A stretch of DNA of 64,000 nucleotides, from assembly GCA_944324795.1 (NCBI GenBank), contig CALUXR010000002.1, positions 57,065 through 121,064 of the forward strand, written 5' to 3'. The position numbers were made by a program, and so were the translations under genes. Shown piece after piece: positions 45,400-55,593 of the stretch (the stretch's first letter is position 1; the number at the start of each line of letters is the position of its first letter). This DNA comes from an uncultured Acholeplasmatales bacterium (GTDB lineage Bacteria > Bacillota_I > Bacilli_A > Acholeplasmatales > Anaeroplasmataceae). Under the pieces are notes generated by a model, which searched no databases, was not told the DNA's origin, and was given only the letters and a program-made list of their open reading frames with translations.

Positions 45400-46032
45400 A
45401 TGCAAGAAAATATAATAATAAAAAAGAAACCTATATATACTTTTATTAAACGTTTTGGAGATATTATAGGTTCTTTATTAATCATTATTTTATTTAGTTG
45501 GTTATATTTAATATTAGCTATATTAGTAAAGTGCACAAGTAAAGGTCCGGTTATATATAAATCTCAAAGAGTAGGTAAAAATGGTAAATTATTTACATTT
45601 TATAAATTTAGATCGATGCGTGTAGGAGCTGAACAAGAATTAGATTCTTTATTAGATAAAAATGAAACTGGTGGAATTACATTTAAGATTAAAGATGATC
45701 CGCGCATTACTAAATTTGGAAAATTCTTACGTAAAACATCTTTAGATGAGCTACCTCAGATGTTTAACATCTTAAATGGCACAATGAGTTTTGTTGGACC
45801 GAGACCAGCTTTACCTAGAGAAGTTGAACAATATAATGATTATCAAAAACAAAGACTACTAGTTAAACAAGGTTTAACTTGTATTTGGCAATGTAGTGGT
45901 AGATCAAATACTACTTTTGATGAACAAATTGAAATGGATTTAGAATATATTAAAAAAAGAGGGTTCTTTTTTGATATATGGTTAATGATTAAAACATTTT
46001 TTGCGGTAATTTTTGGAAAGGGAGCAGAATAA
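45400..46032 (+). CDS. undecaprenyl-phosphate sugar phosphotransferase (second priming enzyme)
   Basis: A 210-residue bacterial sugar transferase with one membrane segment (about 22-45). Seen: KGPVIYKSQRVGKNGKLFTFYKFRSM (about 51-76), DDPRITKFGKFLRKTSLDELPQMFNIL, MSFVGPRPALPREV (canonical) and VKQGLTCIWQCSGRSN (usual P-G-(L/I)-T is QGLT). GAGGGTG precedes the ATG at 45400; the frame is open to 45325 but no ribosome site supports that. It is the first gene of the plus-strand operon. Confidence 0.88.
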   Translation: MQENIIIKKKPIYTFIKRFGDIIGSLLIIILFSWLYLILAILVKCTSKGPVIYKSQRVGKNGKLFTFYKFRSMRVGAEQELDSLLDKNETGGITFKIKDDPRITKFGKFLRKTSLDELPQMFNILNGTMSFVGPRPALPREVEQYNDYQKQRLLVKQGLTCIWQCSGRSNTTFDEQIEMDLEYIKKRGFFFDIWLMIKTFFAVIFGKGAE

Positions 46033-46910
46033 TGATGGATAAGATAACTGTCGATCTTGTTTGTCCTATTTATAAAGGATATAAAGAGTTATCGTCTTTG
46101 CTTTTATCTTTGAAAAAACAACAAAAAATAAATATAAATAAAATTGTAACCCCGATAACTAACTCCAATGATCAAGAGTTTTGTGACACTTTAAATTTTG
46201 TAAAAGGCAATAAATCAATAACGTATTTTATAGTTGAGAAAGATGAATTTTCACATAGTCTTACTCGAGAAAAAGCAATAAAAGACTATTGTAGTTCAAG
46301 CATTGTTGTGATGATGTCGCAAGATATAAAGTTAATAAACGATGATGCTATTTTTAATTTGGTTGAGGATATCTATAATAAAAAGACTGTATATAACTAT
46401 GGTAAACAAGTTTGTACTAATAAATCTATAGAAAAATATATACGTGAAAAGAATTACCCCAACAATTCATATATAGTATCAAAAGAAAATGTTGATGATA
46501 TGCAAATAATGGCTTTTTTTGCATCTGATGCTTTTTCTGCGTATGATAGAGAAGTTTTTATAAGCGTTGGAGGATATGGCGGATATGATGTAATGATGAG
46601 TGAAGATATGTTATATTCTAAAATAATACTTGATCACGGATATAAGAAGAAATATTGTTCTAACGCTATAGTAGAGCATTCACATAAATATACCATAAAA
46701 CAATTATATAATAGATATTTTGAAACAGGAAAATTTTACGCTCAGGTTAAGATGTTTGATCAATATAAAAGTACAAATTCTGGAATATCTCTTGCTTTTT
46801 ATATTTTGAAAGAAGCTATAAAACATTTTGATATTAAAACACTATTACGTTGGTTCCCTGATATGTTAGCAAGATATATCGGTATGAAAAATGGTAGAAA
46901 ACAAGTATGA
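46032..46910 (+). CDS. GT2 glycosyltransferase (rhamnosyltransferase-like)
   Basis: A 292-residue GT-A fold enzyme. Seen: VDLVCPIYKGYKELSSLL at the N-terminus, KDEFSHSLTREKAI (about 74-87, the F-x-H-x-x-T-R of rhamnosyltransferases), VMMSQDIKLIND (about 96-107, DxD-like), FFASDAFSAYDREVF and VMMSEDMLYSKIIL (about 193-206, ED motif). Likely adds rhamnose, since dTDP-rhamnose genes follow, but the acceptor is unknown. It overlaps the next gene by ATGA. Confidence 0.8.
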   Translation: MMDKITVDLVCPIYKGYKELSSLLLSLKKQQKININKIVTPITNSNDQEFCDTLNFVKGNKSITYFIVEKDEFSHSLTREKAIKDYCSSSIVVMMSQDIKLINDDAIFNLVEDIYNKKTVYNYGKQVCTNKSIEKYIREKNYPNNSYIVSKENVDDMQIMAFFASDAFSAYDREVFISVGGYGGYDVMMSEDMLYSKIILDHGYKKKYCSNAIVEHSHKYTIKQLYNRYFETGKFYAQVKMFDQYKSTNSGISLAFYILKEAIKHFDIKTLLRWFPDMLARYIGMKNGRKQV

Positions 46911-48820
46911 TTTTATTTTTAAAGCCTTATTTTGAAGTTAAGCCATGGGCTGGTAAAGAATTAGAAAAAATTTATGATTGTCCTAAAAATACTGGTGAGG
47001 CATGGATTGTTTCTGGTTATTTAAATAAATCTTCAATTATTACAAATGGAAGATTTAAAGGACAAACTTTAAGGCATTTATGGCAAAAACACCCTGAATT
47101 ATTTGGTAATTTTCCTGATAAAGAATTTCCATTATTATTAAAGTTAATAAGTTCTAGTGCTAATTTAAGTGTTCAAGTTCACCCCAATGATGATTATGCC
47201 AAAAAATATAATCAATATGGTAAGTTTGAATGTTGGTATATTTTACCTGAAACTAAAGCTAAAAATATAATTTTAGGAATAAATGCTAAAAATGCTTTAG
47301 AAGTAGAAAATATGTTAGCTAACAACACTATTGAAAATTATTTAATTAATGAACCTATTAAAGAAAATGATTTAATAGTTGTTGAACCCGGTACTATTCA
47401 TGCTATAAAAGCTGATACATTCTTACTTGAGGTTCAAGAAGCTTCTGATATTACTTATCGCTTATATGATTATAATAGATTTCCTAAAAGAGAATTACAT
47501 ATAAGAGACAGTTTAAATGTTATAAATTATAACAATTTAAGAAATAATATTTATGATTTTAGTAAAGAAGACACATTAAAGAATAGTCATTTTAATTTAT
47601 ATAAATTAGTTATAAATGAAAAATCAATTTATGAAAATAAAGGTTTTGAAATATTTTATGTTTTAAATGGTGAAGGAATTATTGATAATAAAAAAATTAA
47701 AAAAGGTGACGCTTTTATTTTTACTAACAATAAAGAAAAAATAATTATTGAAGGTAGTAATTTAGAAATGATTGCTGTTATACCAAAAGAAAAAGGAAAG
47801 GAGCGTCTTAATTTGCGAAAAGTTGCATTAATAACAGGAATTGTAGGTCAAGATGGCTCATACCTTGCAGATTTACTTTTAGAAAAAGGTTATGAAGTTC
47901 ATGGTATTATTCAATCTAAAACACAAATATATAATGATACAATTAAACATTTAACAGCAAATGATGAAATATATAATAAAACATTATTTTTGCATATTGG
48001 TGATATGACTGACACTTCTAATTTAAGTCAACTACTTGAATCAATAAAGCCTGATGAAATATATCATTTAGCTGGTCAAAATCATGTTGATTTATCTTTT
48101 GATATGCCAGAATATACGGCTGATGTTAATGCATTAGGAACATTAAGATTATTAGATGCTATTAAACGAAGTGAATATAGAACAAAACTATTTAATTTAT
48201 CAACATGTCAATTATTTGATGGTGAAGTATATCCTCAAAATGAAGAAACTAAATTTAATCCGACATCTCCTTATGCTGTATCTAAATTATATGCTCATTA
48301 TATAGTTAAAACATATAGAGAAAACTATAAAATATTTGCAGTTAATGGAATTTGCTATAATCACGAATCACCATATCGTGATTTTAGTTTCTTATCTAAA
48401 AAAGTTTGTGAATATATAAAATCTTTAAAAAAAGGATATATTAAACCATTAAAACTTGGCAATTTATATGCCAAAAGAGAGTGGGGACATGCTAAAGATT
48501 ATGCTTATGCAATGTGGCAATCTTTACAATTAGATGAAGCAAATGATTATATCATTTCGACTGGTGAAGTTTATTCTGTTAAAGATTTTGTAAATTTAGC
48601 TTTTGCTAAAGTTGGAATTAAATTAAATTGGTTTGGTGAAGGAATAAGTGAAAAAGCTATAGGAAATGACAATAAACTTTATGTTGTAATTGACCAAGAA
48701 TTCTTACGACCAAACGATGCTAAAGTACTAGTTGGTGATTCTACTATGTTTAAAAATAAAACAAGTTGGACACCTAAATATAATTTAGATAAATTGTTAG
48801 ATGAAATGTTGGAGGATTAA
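46907..48820 (+). CDS. fusion: mannose-6-phosphate isomerase + GDP-mannose 4,6-dehydratase-like
   Basis: A 637-residue two-enzyme fusion. Residues 1-300 are a type I phosphomannose isomerase: KPWAGKEL, QVHPNDDYAKK (zinc His), KFECWYIL (Glu), EPGTIHAI (His), and a C-terminal cupin part. Residues 303-637 are Gmd-like: TGIVGQDGSYLADLLLEKGYEVHG (NADP site), the SPYAVSKLYAH Tyr-x3-Lys, NHESPYRD, GHAKDYAYAMW and FLRPNDAKVLVGD. The catalytic T-x-E of Gmd is T-C-Q (Thr 433, Gln 435). An internal AAAGGAG (47797-47803) and TTG (47813) mark the old gmd start, so the second enzyme may also be made alone. ManC follows. Confidence 0.85.
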   Translation: MILFLKPYFEVKPWAGKELEKIYDCPKNTGEAWIVSGYLNKSSIITNGRFKGQTLRHLWQKHPELFGNFPDKEFPLLLKLISSSANLSVQVHPNDDYAKKYNQYGKFECWYILPETKAKNIILGINAKNALEVENMLANNTIENYLINEPIKENDLIVVEPGTIHAIKADTFLLEVQEASDITYRLYDYNRFPKRELHIRDSLNVINYNNLRNNIYDFSKEDTLKNSHFNLYKLVINEKSIYENKGFEIFYVLNGEGIIDNKKIKKGDAFIFTNNKEKIIIEGSNLEMIAVIPKEKGKERLNLRKVALITGIVGQDGSYLADLLLEKGYEVHGIIQSKTQIYNDTIKHLTANDEIYNKTLFLHIGDMTDTSNLSQLLESIKPDEIYHLAGQNHVDLSFDMPEYTADVNALGTLRLLDAIKRSEYRTKLFNLSTCQLFDGEVYPQNEETKFNPTSPYAVSKLYAHYIVKTYRENYKIFAVNGICYNHESPYRDFSFLSKKVCEYIKSLKKGYIKPLKLGNLYAKREWGHAKDYAYAMWQSLQLDEANDYIISTGEVYSVKDFVNLAFAKVGIKLNWFGEGISEKAIGNDNKLYVVIDQEFLRPNDAKVLVGDSTMFKNKTSWTPKYNLDKLLDEMLED

Positions 48821-48822
48821 TT

Positions 48823-49872
48823 ATGCTTACGTTTCTTATAATGGCTGGTGGTAGCGGTGAAAGATTTTGGCCATTATCTACTAAAGAAAAGCCTAAACAA
48901 TTACTTAAAATATTTAGTAATAAATCATTAATTAGATTAGCTTTTGATAGAATTTTACCTTTAGTTGATAAAAATCAAATCTTTATAGCTACTAACGAAA
49001 TACAACTTAAAGCTTTAAAAGAAGAGTTACCTGAAGTTGATGATTCAAGAATTATAATTGAACCAGCTTTTAGAGATACAGCTTCTGCTATAGCTTATGG
49101 TTCTTTAATGATTTCTAAATATTATAATAATCCAACAATTTGTGTTTTAGCTAGTGATCATTTAATTGCTGATGAAGATGGGTTTAGAAAAGTAATAAAA
49201 ATAGCTGAATTAGAGGCTGAAAAAAAGAATATTATTACTTTAGGAATTAAACCAGAATATCCTGAAACAGGATATGGTTATATTGAAGTTAATGAAGCAA
49301 ATTTAAATATTCCAACTAAAGCTTTGGCCTTTAAAGAAAAACCAAATTATGAGATAGCTGAAAAATATTTTAAATCTGGTAAATATTTATGGAATAGTGG
49401 TATGTTTATTTTTAAATATAATACAATATTAGATACTTTAAAAAAACATAGTCCTAACCATTATGAAATATCAAATGAGTTGAATAAGATTATTGATAAA
49501 AATAATGGCGTAGTTACAGCAAATAATGTTAGAGATATATTTATGAAATTTGAAAAGAAATCCATTGATTTTGCAGTTATGGAAAAAGCAGATAACATTG
49601 TAGTAATACCATCATCATTTGGTTGGAATGATGTTGGCAGTTATTTGGCTTTTGATGAATTGTTTAAAAAAGATGAAAATAATAATGTTATATATAATGT
49701 TAAATCAATAACAGTTGATTCAACAAATAACATCATTATTAGTCAAGATGATAATCATAATATTAATCTTTTAGGTATAAATAATATGATAATTGTTATA
49801 ACTAAAAATGATTTATTAATTATACCTAAAGATAGATGTCAAGAAATTAAAAAATTATTAGCTAAAGTGTAG
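48823..49872 (+). CDS. manC: mannose-1-phosphate guanylyltransferase
   Basis: A 349-residue GDP-mannose pyrophosphorylase. Seen: IMAGGSGERFWPLSTKEKPKQLL (residues 6-28), EPAFRDTASAIAYG (about 84-97), VLASDHLI (about 108-115), GYIEV, FKEKP (about 172-176) and WNSGMF (about 191-196), plus SFGWNDVGSY. It lacks the C-terminal isomerase domain of the longer ManC/AlgA type; ManA is supplied by the gene before. With ManA-Gmd it should yield GDP-mannose and a GDP-keto-deoxy sugar. GGAGG precedes the ATG. Confidence 0.92.
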   Translation: MLTFLIMAGGSGERFWPLSTKEKPKQLLKIFSNKSLIRLAFDRILPLVDKNQIFIATNEIQLKALKEELPEVDDSRIIIEPAFRDTASAIAYGSLMISKYYNNPTICVLASDHLIADEDGFRKVIKIAELEAEKKNIITLGIKPEYPETGYGYIEVNEANLNIPTKALAFKEKPNYEIAEKYFKSGKYLWNSGMFIFKYNTILDTLKKHSPNHYEISNELNKIIDKNNGVVTANNVRDIFMKFEKKSIDFAVMEKADNIVVIPSSFGWNDVGSYLAFDELFKKDENNNVIYNVKSITVDSTNNIIISQDDNHNINLLGINNMIIVITKNDLLIIPKDRCQEIKKLLAKV

Positions 49873-49882
49873 GTGGTTTTAA

Positions 49883-50911
49883 TTGAAAATATTTATAAAT
49901 GGCAAATTTTTATGCCAAAAAATAACTGGAGCTCAAAGATATGCTACTGAAATAGTGAAAGCTCTAGATAACTTTGTTGAAGAAAACACATTTTATATAA
50001 TAGCTCCTAGTAAGGAGTATGTATTAAATGAATTACCTAAAACTTTAACGAACATAAAAGTAATTTATATTAAAGGAAAACCAAATTATTTTTGGGAGCA
50101 ATGGACTTTACCTAGATATTGTAAAAAAAATAAACCAGATGATTTACTTAATCTTTGTAATGTTGCCCCAATATTATATCCTGGTTCTTGTACAATTCAT
50201 GACATCGTTTTTATTGATGCACCAAAAGGCTTAAATTGGAAATTAAAAATAATGTATAAACTTATAACCCAATTAAATGTCAAGAGATATAATAACATAT
50301 TTACTGTATCAAAAACAATCTCTAAAAGAATTCAAGAATATTATTTGGTTAATAATGTTTATGTTACATATAATGGTTTTGATCATATTAGTACTTTTGA
50401 TGCTGAAAAACCGCAAATAAGCATTCCTAATGAATATTATTTAGCCGTTGGCAGTATGAATCCAAATAAAAACTTTAATGCAATCATAGATTTAGCAGTT
50501 AAAAATCCAAATAAGCAATTCTTAATTGTTGGTGGTTCATTTAAAAGCTTTAAAAAAATTGAATATAAAATACCACAAAATTTAAGATTTTTAGGATATG
50601 TTAAAGATGAAAATTTAATATGGCTGTATAAGAACGCTAAAGCATTTTTATTTCCATCCATCTATGAGGGGTTTGGAATTCCGCCATTGGAAGCTTATAT
50701 TTTAGGATGCAAAACAATTATTTGTAACGATATCCCTGTTTTAAGAGAGCTGTTTTCCAATATTGCAAGTTTTGTTGATTTTAATAATGTTGATAGTTTT
50801 AATTTGAATGATTTTAAACCAAAAACAATAGATATTTCAACATTACCATACAAATGGGAGAATTCGGCTAAGAAAATTTATACATGTTTGCTGGAGGAGT
50901 ATAAAAAATGA
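49883..50911 (+). CDS. GT4 glycosyltransferase
   Basis: A 342-residue GT-B enzyme. Seen: [25 protein letters not shown] at the N-terminus, a Rossmann linker with [14 protein letters not shown] (about 189-202), and the GT4 E-x7-E motif in [23 protein letters not shown] (about 254-276). The start is TTG at 49883 with AGGTGG before it. It overlaps rfbA by ATGA. The donor sugar is unknown. Confidence 0.87.
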   Translation: MKIFINGKFLCQKITGAQRYATEIVKALDNFVEENTFYIIAPSKEYVLNELPKTLTNIKVIYIKGKPNYFWEQWTLPRYCKKNKPDDLLNLCNVAPILYPGSCTIHDIVFIDAPKGLNWKLKIMYKLITQLNVKRYNNIFTVSKTISKRIQEYYLVNNVYVTYNGFDHISTFDAEKPQISIPNEYYLAVGSMNPNKNFNAIIDLAVKNPNKQFLIVGGSFKSFKKIEYKIPQNLRFLGYVKDENLIWLYKNAKAFLFPSIYEGFGIPPLEAYILGCKTIICNDIPVLRELFSNIASFVDFNNVDSFNLNDFKPKTIDISTLPYKWENSAKKIYTCLLEEYKK

Positions 50912-51792
50912 AAGGAATAATATTAGCGGGTGGAAGTGGGACAAGATTATATCCACTTACTACAGTAACAAGTAAACAATTATTACCAGTATATGATAAA
51001 CCAATGATTTACTATCCTTTAAGTGTATTAATGCTTGCTGGTATAAAAGATATATTAATAATATCTACGCCAAAAGATACACCAAGATTTAAGGATTTAC
51101 TCGGTAATGGATCTAGATTTGGCATTAATTTAGAATATGAAGTGCAACCTTCACCAGATGGGTTAGCCCAAGCTTTTATAATTGGAGAATCATTTATTGG
51201 TAATGATTCGGTGTGTATGATATTAGGAGATAATATTTTTTATGGTAATGGTTTAAAACATGCCTTAAAACAAGCGGTAGAAAATAGTTGTAATGGTATA
51301 GCTACTGTTTTTGGGTATTATGTACCAGATCCTGAAAGATTTGGGGTTGTTGAATTTGACTCTAATGGTAAAGCCATATCAATTGAAGAAAAACCAAAAA
51401 AACCAAAATCAAATTATGCTGTAACAGGACTATATTTTTATGGTAACGACGTGGTTAAATACGCAAAACAAGTTAAACCTTCATCAAGAGGAGAATTAGA
51501 AATAACTACATTAAATCAAATGTATTTAAGTGAAAATAGACTTGATGTTGTTACTTTTGGCCGTGGATTTACTTGGCTTGATACAGGTACGCATGAATCT
51601 TTAGCTGATGCGACGATTTTTGTCAAAACTATAGAAGAACATCAAGGCTTAAAAATATCATGTCCTGAAGAAATAGCCTATACCAATGGATGGATTAATA
51701 AAGAAGAATTACTAAAAATAGCTGAACCAATGAAGAAAAATCAATATGGTAAACATTTAATTAATGTGGCTGAAGGAAAGGTTATATACTGA
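50908..51792 (+). CDS. rfbA: glucose-1-phosphate thymidylyltransferase
   Basis: A 294-residue RmlA, first step of dTDP-L-rhamnose. Seen: [37 protein letters not shown] (residues 3-39), [11 protein letters not shown] (about 83-93), ILGDNIFYG (about 107-115), [16 protein letters not shown] and [11 protein letters not shown] (about 221-231). Full length, TGA stop. GGAGG lies at the end of the previous gene. Confidence 0.97.
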   Translation: MKGIILAGGSGTRLYPLTTVTSKQLLPVYDKPMIYYPLSVLMLAGIKDILIISTPKDTPRFKDLLGNGSRFGINLEYEVQPSPDGLAQAFIIGESFIGNDSVCMILGDNIFYGNGLKHALKQAVENSCNGIATVFGYYVPDPERFGVVEFDSNGKAISIEEKPKKPKSNYAVTGLYFYGNDVVKYAKQVKPSSRGELEITTLNQMYLSENRLDVVTFGRGFTWLDTGTHESLADATIFVKTIEEHQGLKISCPEEIAYTNGWINKEELLKIAEPMKKNQYGKHLINVAEGKVIY

Positions 51793-51808
51793 ATCTCAGT
51801 ATTGAAAT

Positions 51809-53203
51809 ATGTTTAATATTTTTTCATTTATATTGATTTTCTTGCTTGTTTACATTTTTTTAAAAAGTAAGAAAAAAATAAATACTACCTTATTCATGAA
51901 TTTATATATATGTTATTTTATTATTAGCATATCTTTAAATATTGGCTATTTTATGAAAATTGGAGATTCTGAAATAACATATGATGAGGTTTTGTTATTT
52001 ATATTATTTATTTTAGCTATTATATATTATTTTAAGCATAAGATAAATGTAAAAACAATTGCTATATTTAGTGTTTTTCTTGTGACTATTTTAATTGGAC
52101 CAACAATGAATATTATTTTAAATTATAACTATATTGGTATTTCTTATGATGGTTCATGGGATAATTACTTTTATAGTGGGTTTAATATAGTAGAAATGCA
52201 AACATTATTACCAAGTGGTCGAACAATAATGTTTATTTTTAGAATTTTTATTTTTGTGATTATTACATCTGTGTTTTTAGAAAACATAGATACTAATTGG
52301 ATAATAAAAATTAAAAAATATGTTACCTACGTTTCTATTATTATATTATTTTTGTTTTTAATCGAATTTATTTCTAAAAATATATTCAAGTCAGCAGTGA
52401 TAAATGAAATATATAATAATATTTTTGGCTTAGGGGACTCTACTAAAATTGGTTTAGGAGATATTGAACATGGATTATATCAAGTAATATGTTTATATCG
52501 TGAACAGTCACATTATGCTATTTATGTGTCCTATTTGTCTATAATAAATTTGTTTTTTTGGGCATTGTCTATTGGCAAAAAGAAAAATTTATATATTAGT
52601 TTATTACTAATTTTAAGTGTTTTGTTATCATTAGCATTAACATCTATGTTATATATATTATTATATGGTATTTTTTTGTTTATAATTGTTTACAAAAAAA
52701 CATCTAAGAAAAACAAAATTAAGTTAATATTAATTATGTGTTTTTTTGCTGTTATACTCGTTACCGTTAGTCTATTCTTTTTTAAAGATAGATTATATAA
52801 TTCCATTCATATTTTGTTTGACTTTGAAAATGCTAGTAGTTACCCAGTTATCTCAGAAATAATTAGGTTGTACAGTGCGTATTATAATTTAAATATTTTT
52901 TTAGAACACCCTTTTTTTGGAATAGGATTAGGTACTGCTCAATCATTTAGTTCTTTATCAACAATACTTGTGTCTATAGGGCTGATTGGAACTATTATGT
53001 ACATAATTCTATATAATAAATTAATGAAAATGAATAAGATGAATAAATATTATTCTTTTGCACTTTTTATTATTTTTGTTCTAACAGGAATTTTTTCTGG
53101 TGGTGTTGAATTTTTATATTCTACTAATGTTCAACTTGTTTGCCTTTTATATTCTTTCTTTATTTATAAACAAAAAGATGTAAATTCAATTATTAAAAAA
53201 TAA
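51809..53203 (+). CDS. Wzy-like polysaccharide polymerase
   Basis: A 464-residue polytopic membrane protein with about twelve hydrophobic segments and a large outer loop around residues 200-235 (GLGDSTKIGLGDIEHGLYQV, REQSHYAIYVSYLS) and another near 345-370 (LEHPFFGIGLGTAQS). The FGIGLGT-type motif and layout are typical of Wzy/O-antigen polymerases. It has little similarity to the two minus-strand ligase-like genes. It follows rfbA by 16 nt. Confidence 0.78.
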   Translation: MFNIFSFILIFLLVYIFLKSKKKINTTLFMNLYICYFIISISLNIGYFMKIGDSEITYDEVLLFILFILAIIYYFKHKINVKTIAIFSVFLVTILIGPTMNIILNYNYIGISYDGSWDNYFYSGFNIVEMQTLLPSGRTIMFIFRIFIFVIITSVFLENIDTNWIIKIKKYVTYVSIIILFLFLIEFISKNIFKSAVINEIYNNIFGLGDSTKIGLGDIEHGLYQVICLYREQSHYAIYVSYLSIINLFFWALSIGKKKNLYISLLLILSVLLSLALTSMLYILLYGIFLFIIVYKKTSKKNKIKLILIMCFFAVILVTVSLFFFKDRLYNSIHILFDFENASSYPVISEIIRLYSAYYNLNIFLEHPFFGIGLGTAQSFSSLSTILVSIGLIGTIMYIILYNKLMKMNKMNKYYSFALFIIFVLTGIFSGGVEFLYSTNVQLVCLLYSFFIYKQKDVNSIIKK

Positions 53204-53228
53204 TCTATTATATGGAGGAAAAATTATT

Positions 53229-53792
53229 ATGGATAAGATAGTAGGAAACTTTAAATTTATTGAAACTGAAATAAAAGATGTTTATATAATTGAACCTAAA
53301 GTATATGGTGATTCTCGTGGCTATTTTATGGAAACTTATAAAGAGTCTTCATTTAATGAAGCAGGACTAAATTATAAATTCGTTCAAGATAACGAGTCTA
53401 GGTCACATAAAGGTGTATTAAGAGGACTTCATTTTCAAAAGATTTATCCACAAGCTAAACTTGTAAGAGTTCTTGAAGGTGAAGTGTTTGATGTAGCCGT
53501 AGATTTAAGGAAAAACAGCCCTACATATGGTAAATGGGTTGGGGTAATCTTATCAGCCGAAAACAAAAAACAATTTATGATTCCGCGCGGTTTTGCTCAT
53601 GGGTTTGTAGTGCTAAGTAATACTGCAACATTTTGCTACAAATGTGATGAACTATATCATCCTGAAGATGAGGGCGGAATTATGTGGAATGATAAAGACA
53701 TAAATATTATTTGGCCATATGATGGTGAAATATCATTATCAGAAAGAGACAAAAAACATCCGTTACTTAAAGAGAGTAAGGTATATTTCTAA
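53229..53792 (+). CDS. rfbC: dTDP-4-dehydrorhamnose 3,5-epimerase
   Basis: A 187-residue cupin epimerase (RmlC). Seen: IIEPKVYGDSRGYFMETYKE (about 19-38), FVQDNESRSHKGVLRGLHFQ (about 48-67, catalytic His), KLVRVLEGEVFDVAVDLRKNSPTYGKW (about 74-100), and PRGFAHGFVVLS (about 116-127). Full length. GGAGG precedes the ATG. Confidence 0.97.
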   Translation: MDKIVGNFKFIETEIKDVYIIEPKVYGDSRGYFMETYKESSFNEAGLNYKFVQDNESRSHKGVLRGLHFQKIYPQAKLVRVLEGEVFDVAVDLRKNSPTYGKWVGVILSAENKKQFMIPRGFAHGFVVLSNTATFCYKCDELYHPEDEGGIMWNDKDINIIWPYDGEISLSERDKKHPLLKESKVYF

Positions 53793-54733
53793 TGCTAGAT
53801 CCCAAAGTATCGGTTATATTTGTTAATTACAAAACACCTAAAATGACTACTAATGCTATAAATAGCGTTAAAGAAAAGACCAAAGATGTAACTTATGAAA
53901 TTATAGTTGTTGATAATTCTTGTGACATTAATGAATATCAAGAATTAGTTAAAGAAATTAATGATGATAATATTAAAGTGATAGATGCTAAAGAAAATTT
54001 GGGATTTGGTAAAGCAAATAATTTAGCTTCTTCTTATGCAAAAGGACAATATTTATTCTTTTTAAATACAGATACGCTATTAATAAATGATGCTATAAGC
54101 ATATTAGCGAACTTCTTAGATAAAAATAGTAATGTTGGAATAGTTGGTGGTAATTTATATAATAAAGATATGAAGCCTCATCATTCATTTTATAATAAAG
54201 AAGTTAATTATAAATCGGATAAAAAAGAGCAAAAAATATTTAATATAATTTTAAAGTTTTTTATTAAAAAAAATAGAAATGAATTTAATTTTACGAAAAA
54301 ACCAAAAAAAATAAAAGGTTATGTTTGTGGTGCTGATTTAATGATTCGTAAGGATGTTTTTTTAAAAATTGGTGGATTCGAAAAAGACATATTTATGTAT
54401 GCAGAAGATACAATGTTATGCTATAGACTTATAAATGATTTGAATATGGATATTTATAGTATTGCTAACGCTAAAATAATTCATTATGAGGGTGGTAGCT
54501 TTACAAACTTTAGCGAGTTTAAAGCAAAGATATATATAGATGCAAAATACGTATATTATACCAAATTATTCAATTTAGACACCGCCAAAAAATATTTAAC
54601 GACTATGTCTAAGCTTTTTAATAGAAAAGTAAAATTATTTAAATTCTTAAATATAAAAGAAAAGTATCAACAATATAAGTATTTATTGAATGCTGTAGAT
54701 AACAAACTTAAAGAAATTGGTGAAATAAAATGA
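53792..54733 (+). CDS. GT2 glycosyltransferase (WbbL rhamnosyltransferase-like)
   Basis: A 313-residue GT2 enzyme. Seen: VSVIFVNYKTPKMTTNAINSV (about 5-25), IIVVDNSCD, NLGFGKANNLA (about 69-79), FFLNTDTLL (about 88-96, DxD-like NTD), GGNLYN, and YAEDTMLCYRLI (about 207-218, ED motif). This is the WbbL pattern of rhamnosyltransferases. It overlaps rfbC by 1 nt (TAATG) and rfbD by ATGA, placing it among the rhamnose genes. Confidence 0.85.
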   Translation: MLDPKVSVIFVNYKTPKMTTNAINSVKEKTKDVTYEIIVVDNSCDINEYQELVKEINDDNIKVIDAKENLGFGKANNLASSYAKGQYLFFLNTDTLLINDAISILANFLDKNSNVGIVGGNLYNKDMKPHHSFYNKEVNYKSDKKEQKIFNIILKFFIKKNRNEFNFTKKPKKIKGYVCGADLMIRKDVFLKIGGFEKDIFMYAEDTMLCYRLINDLNMDIYSIANAKIIHYEGGSFTNFSEFKAKIYIDAKYVYYTKLFNLDTAKKYLTTMSKLFNRKVKLFKFLNIKEKYQQYKYLLNAVDNKLKEIGEIK

Positions 54734-55593
54734 AAATATTAGTAACAGGAGTAAAAGGTCAACTCGGCTATGATTGTGTTAAAGAATTAAATAAAAGAGG
54801 ATATACTGATGTACAGGGTATTGATATAGATGACTTAGATATAACTAATGAAATTAAAGTTCATGAATTTATTAACACTTATAAACCTGACATAGTTATG
54901 CATAATGCGGCTTACACATCTGTTGATAAAGCTGAACAAAATCCTGAACTTTGTTATAAAGTTAATTCTTTAGGAACTAAATATATAGCTGAGGCTTGTA
55001 AAAATATTAATGCTACAATGGTATATATATCTACAGATTATGTCTTTAGTGGTATAGGAGAAAACTTCTATGAAGTTAATGATAAAAAAGAAGGTTTATC
55101 AGTATATGGTAAGACAAAATCAGTTGGTGAAGATTTTGTTTTAAACACAATCACTAAATTCTTCATAGTTAGAATATCGTGGGTATTTGGTGTTAATGGA
55201 AACAACTTTATTAAGACGATGTTAAAACTAGCGAAATTGGGGAAAACAGAATTAAATGTTGTAAGTGATCAAGTTGGTTCGCCTACATATACTGCTGATT
55301 TAGCAGTATTGTTATGTGATATGATTGCAAGTAATAAATATGGAATATATCATGCTACAAACGAAGGAATATGTAGTTGGTGTGAGTTTGCTAAAAAAAT
55401 ATTCGAATTATCAAATATAAATATAAAAGTAAATTCAATAACTACAGAAGAATATCGTAAGTTAGTGCCTAATCAGGCAGTTAGACCATTAAATTCGCGA
55501 TTAAGCAAAAAAAGTCTGGATAGAGCCGGTTTTAATAGATTACCTAATTGGGAAGATGCATTAGAAAGATACTTAAAGGAGTTATCTATATGA
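54730..55593 (+). CDS. rfbD: dTDP-4-dehydrorhamnose reductase
   Basis: A 287-residue RmlD, last step to dTDP-L-rhamnose. Seen: KILVTGVKGQLGYDCVKEL (residues 2-20), DLDITN, NAAYTSVDKAE (about 60-70), STDYVFSG (about 102-109), YGKTKSVGE with Tyr-x3-Lys (about 126-134), and SPTYTADLA (about 183-191). Full length. It overlaps both neighbours by ATGA. Confidence 0.97.
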   Translation: MKILVTGVKGQLGYDCVKELNKRGYTDVQGIDIDDLDITNEIKVHEFINTYKPDIVMHNAAYTSVDKAEQNPELCYKVNSLGTKYIAEACKNINATMVYISTDYVFSGIGENFYEVNDKKEGLSVYGKTKSVGEDFVLNTITKFFIVRISWVFGVNGNNFIKTMLKLAKLGKTELNVVSDQVGSPTYTADLAVLLCDMIASNKYGIYHATNEGICSWCEFAKKIFELSNINIKVNSITTEEYRKLVPNQAVRPLNSRLSKKSLDRAGFNRLPNWEDALERYLKELSI

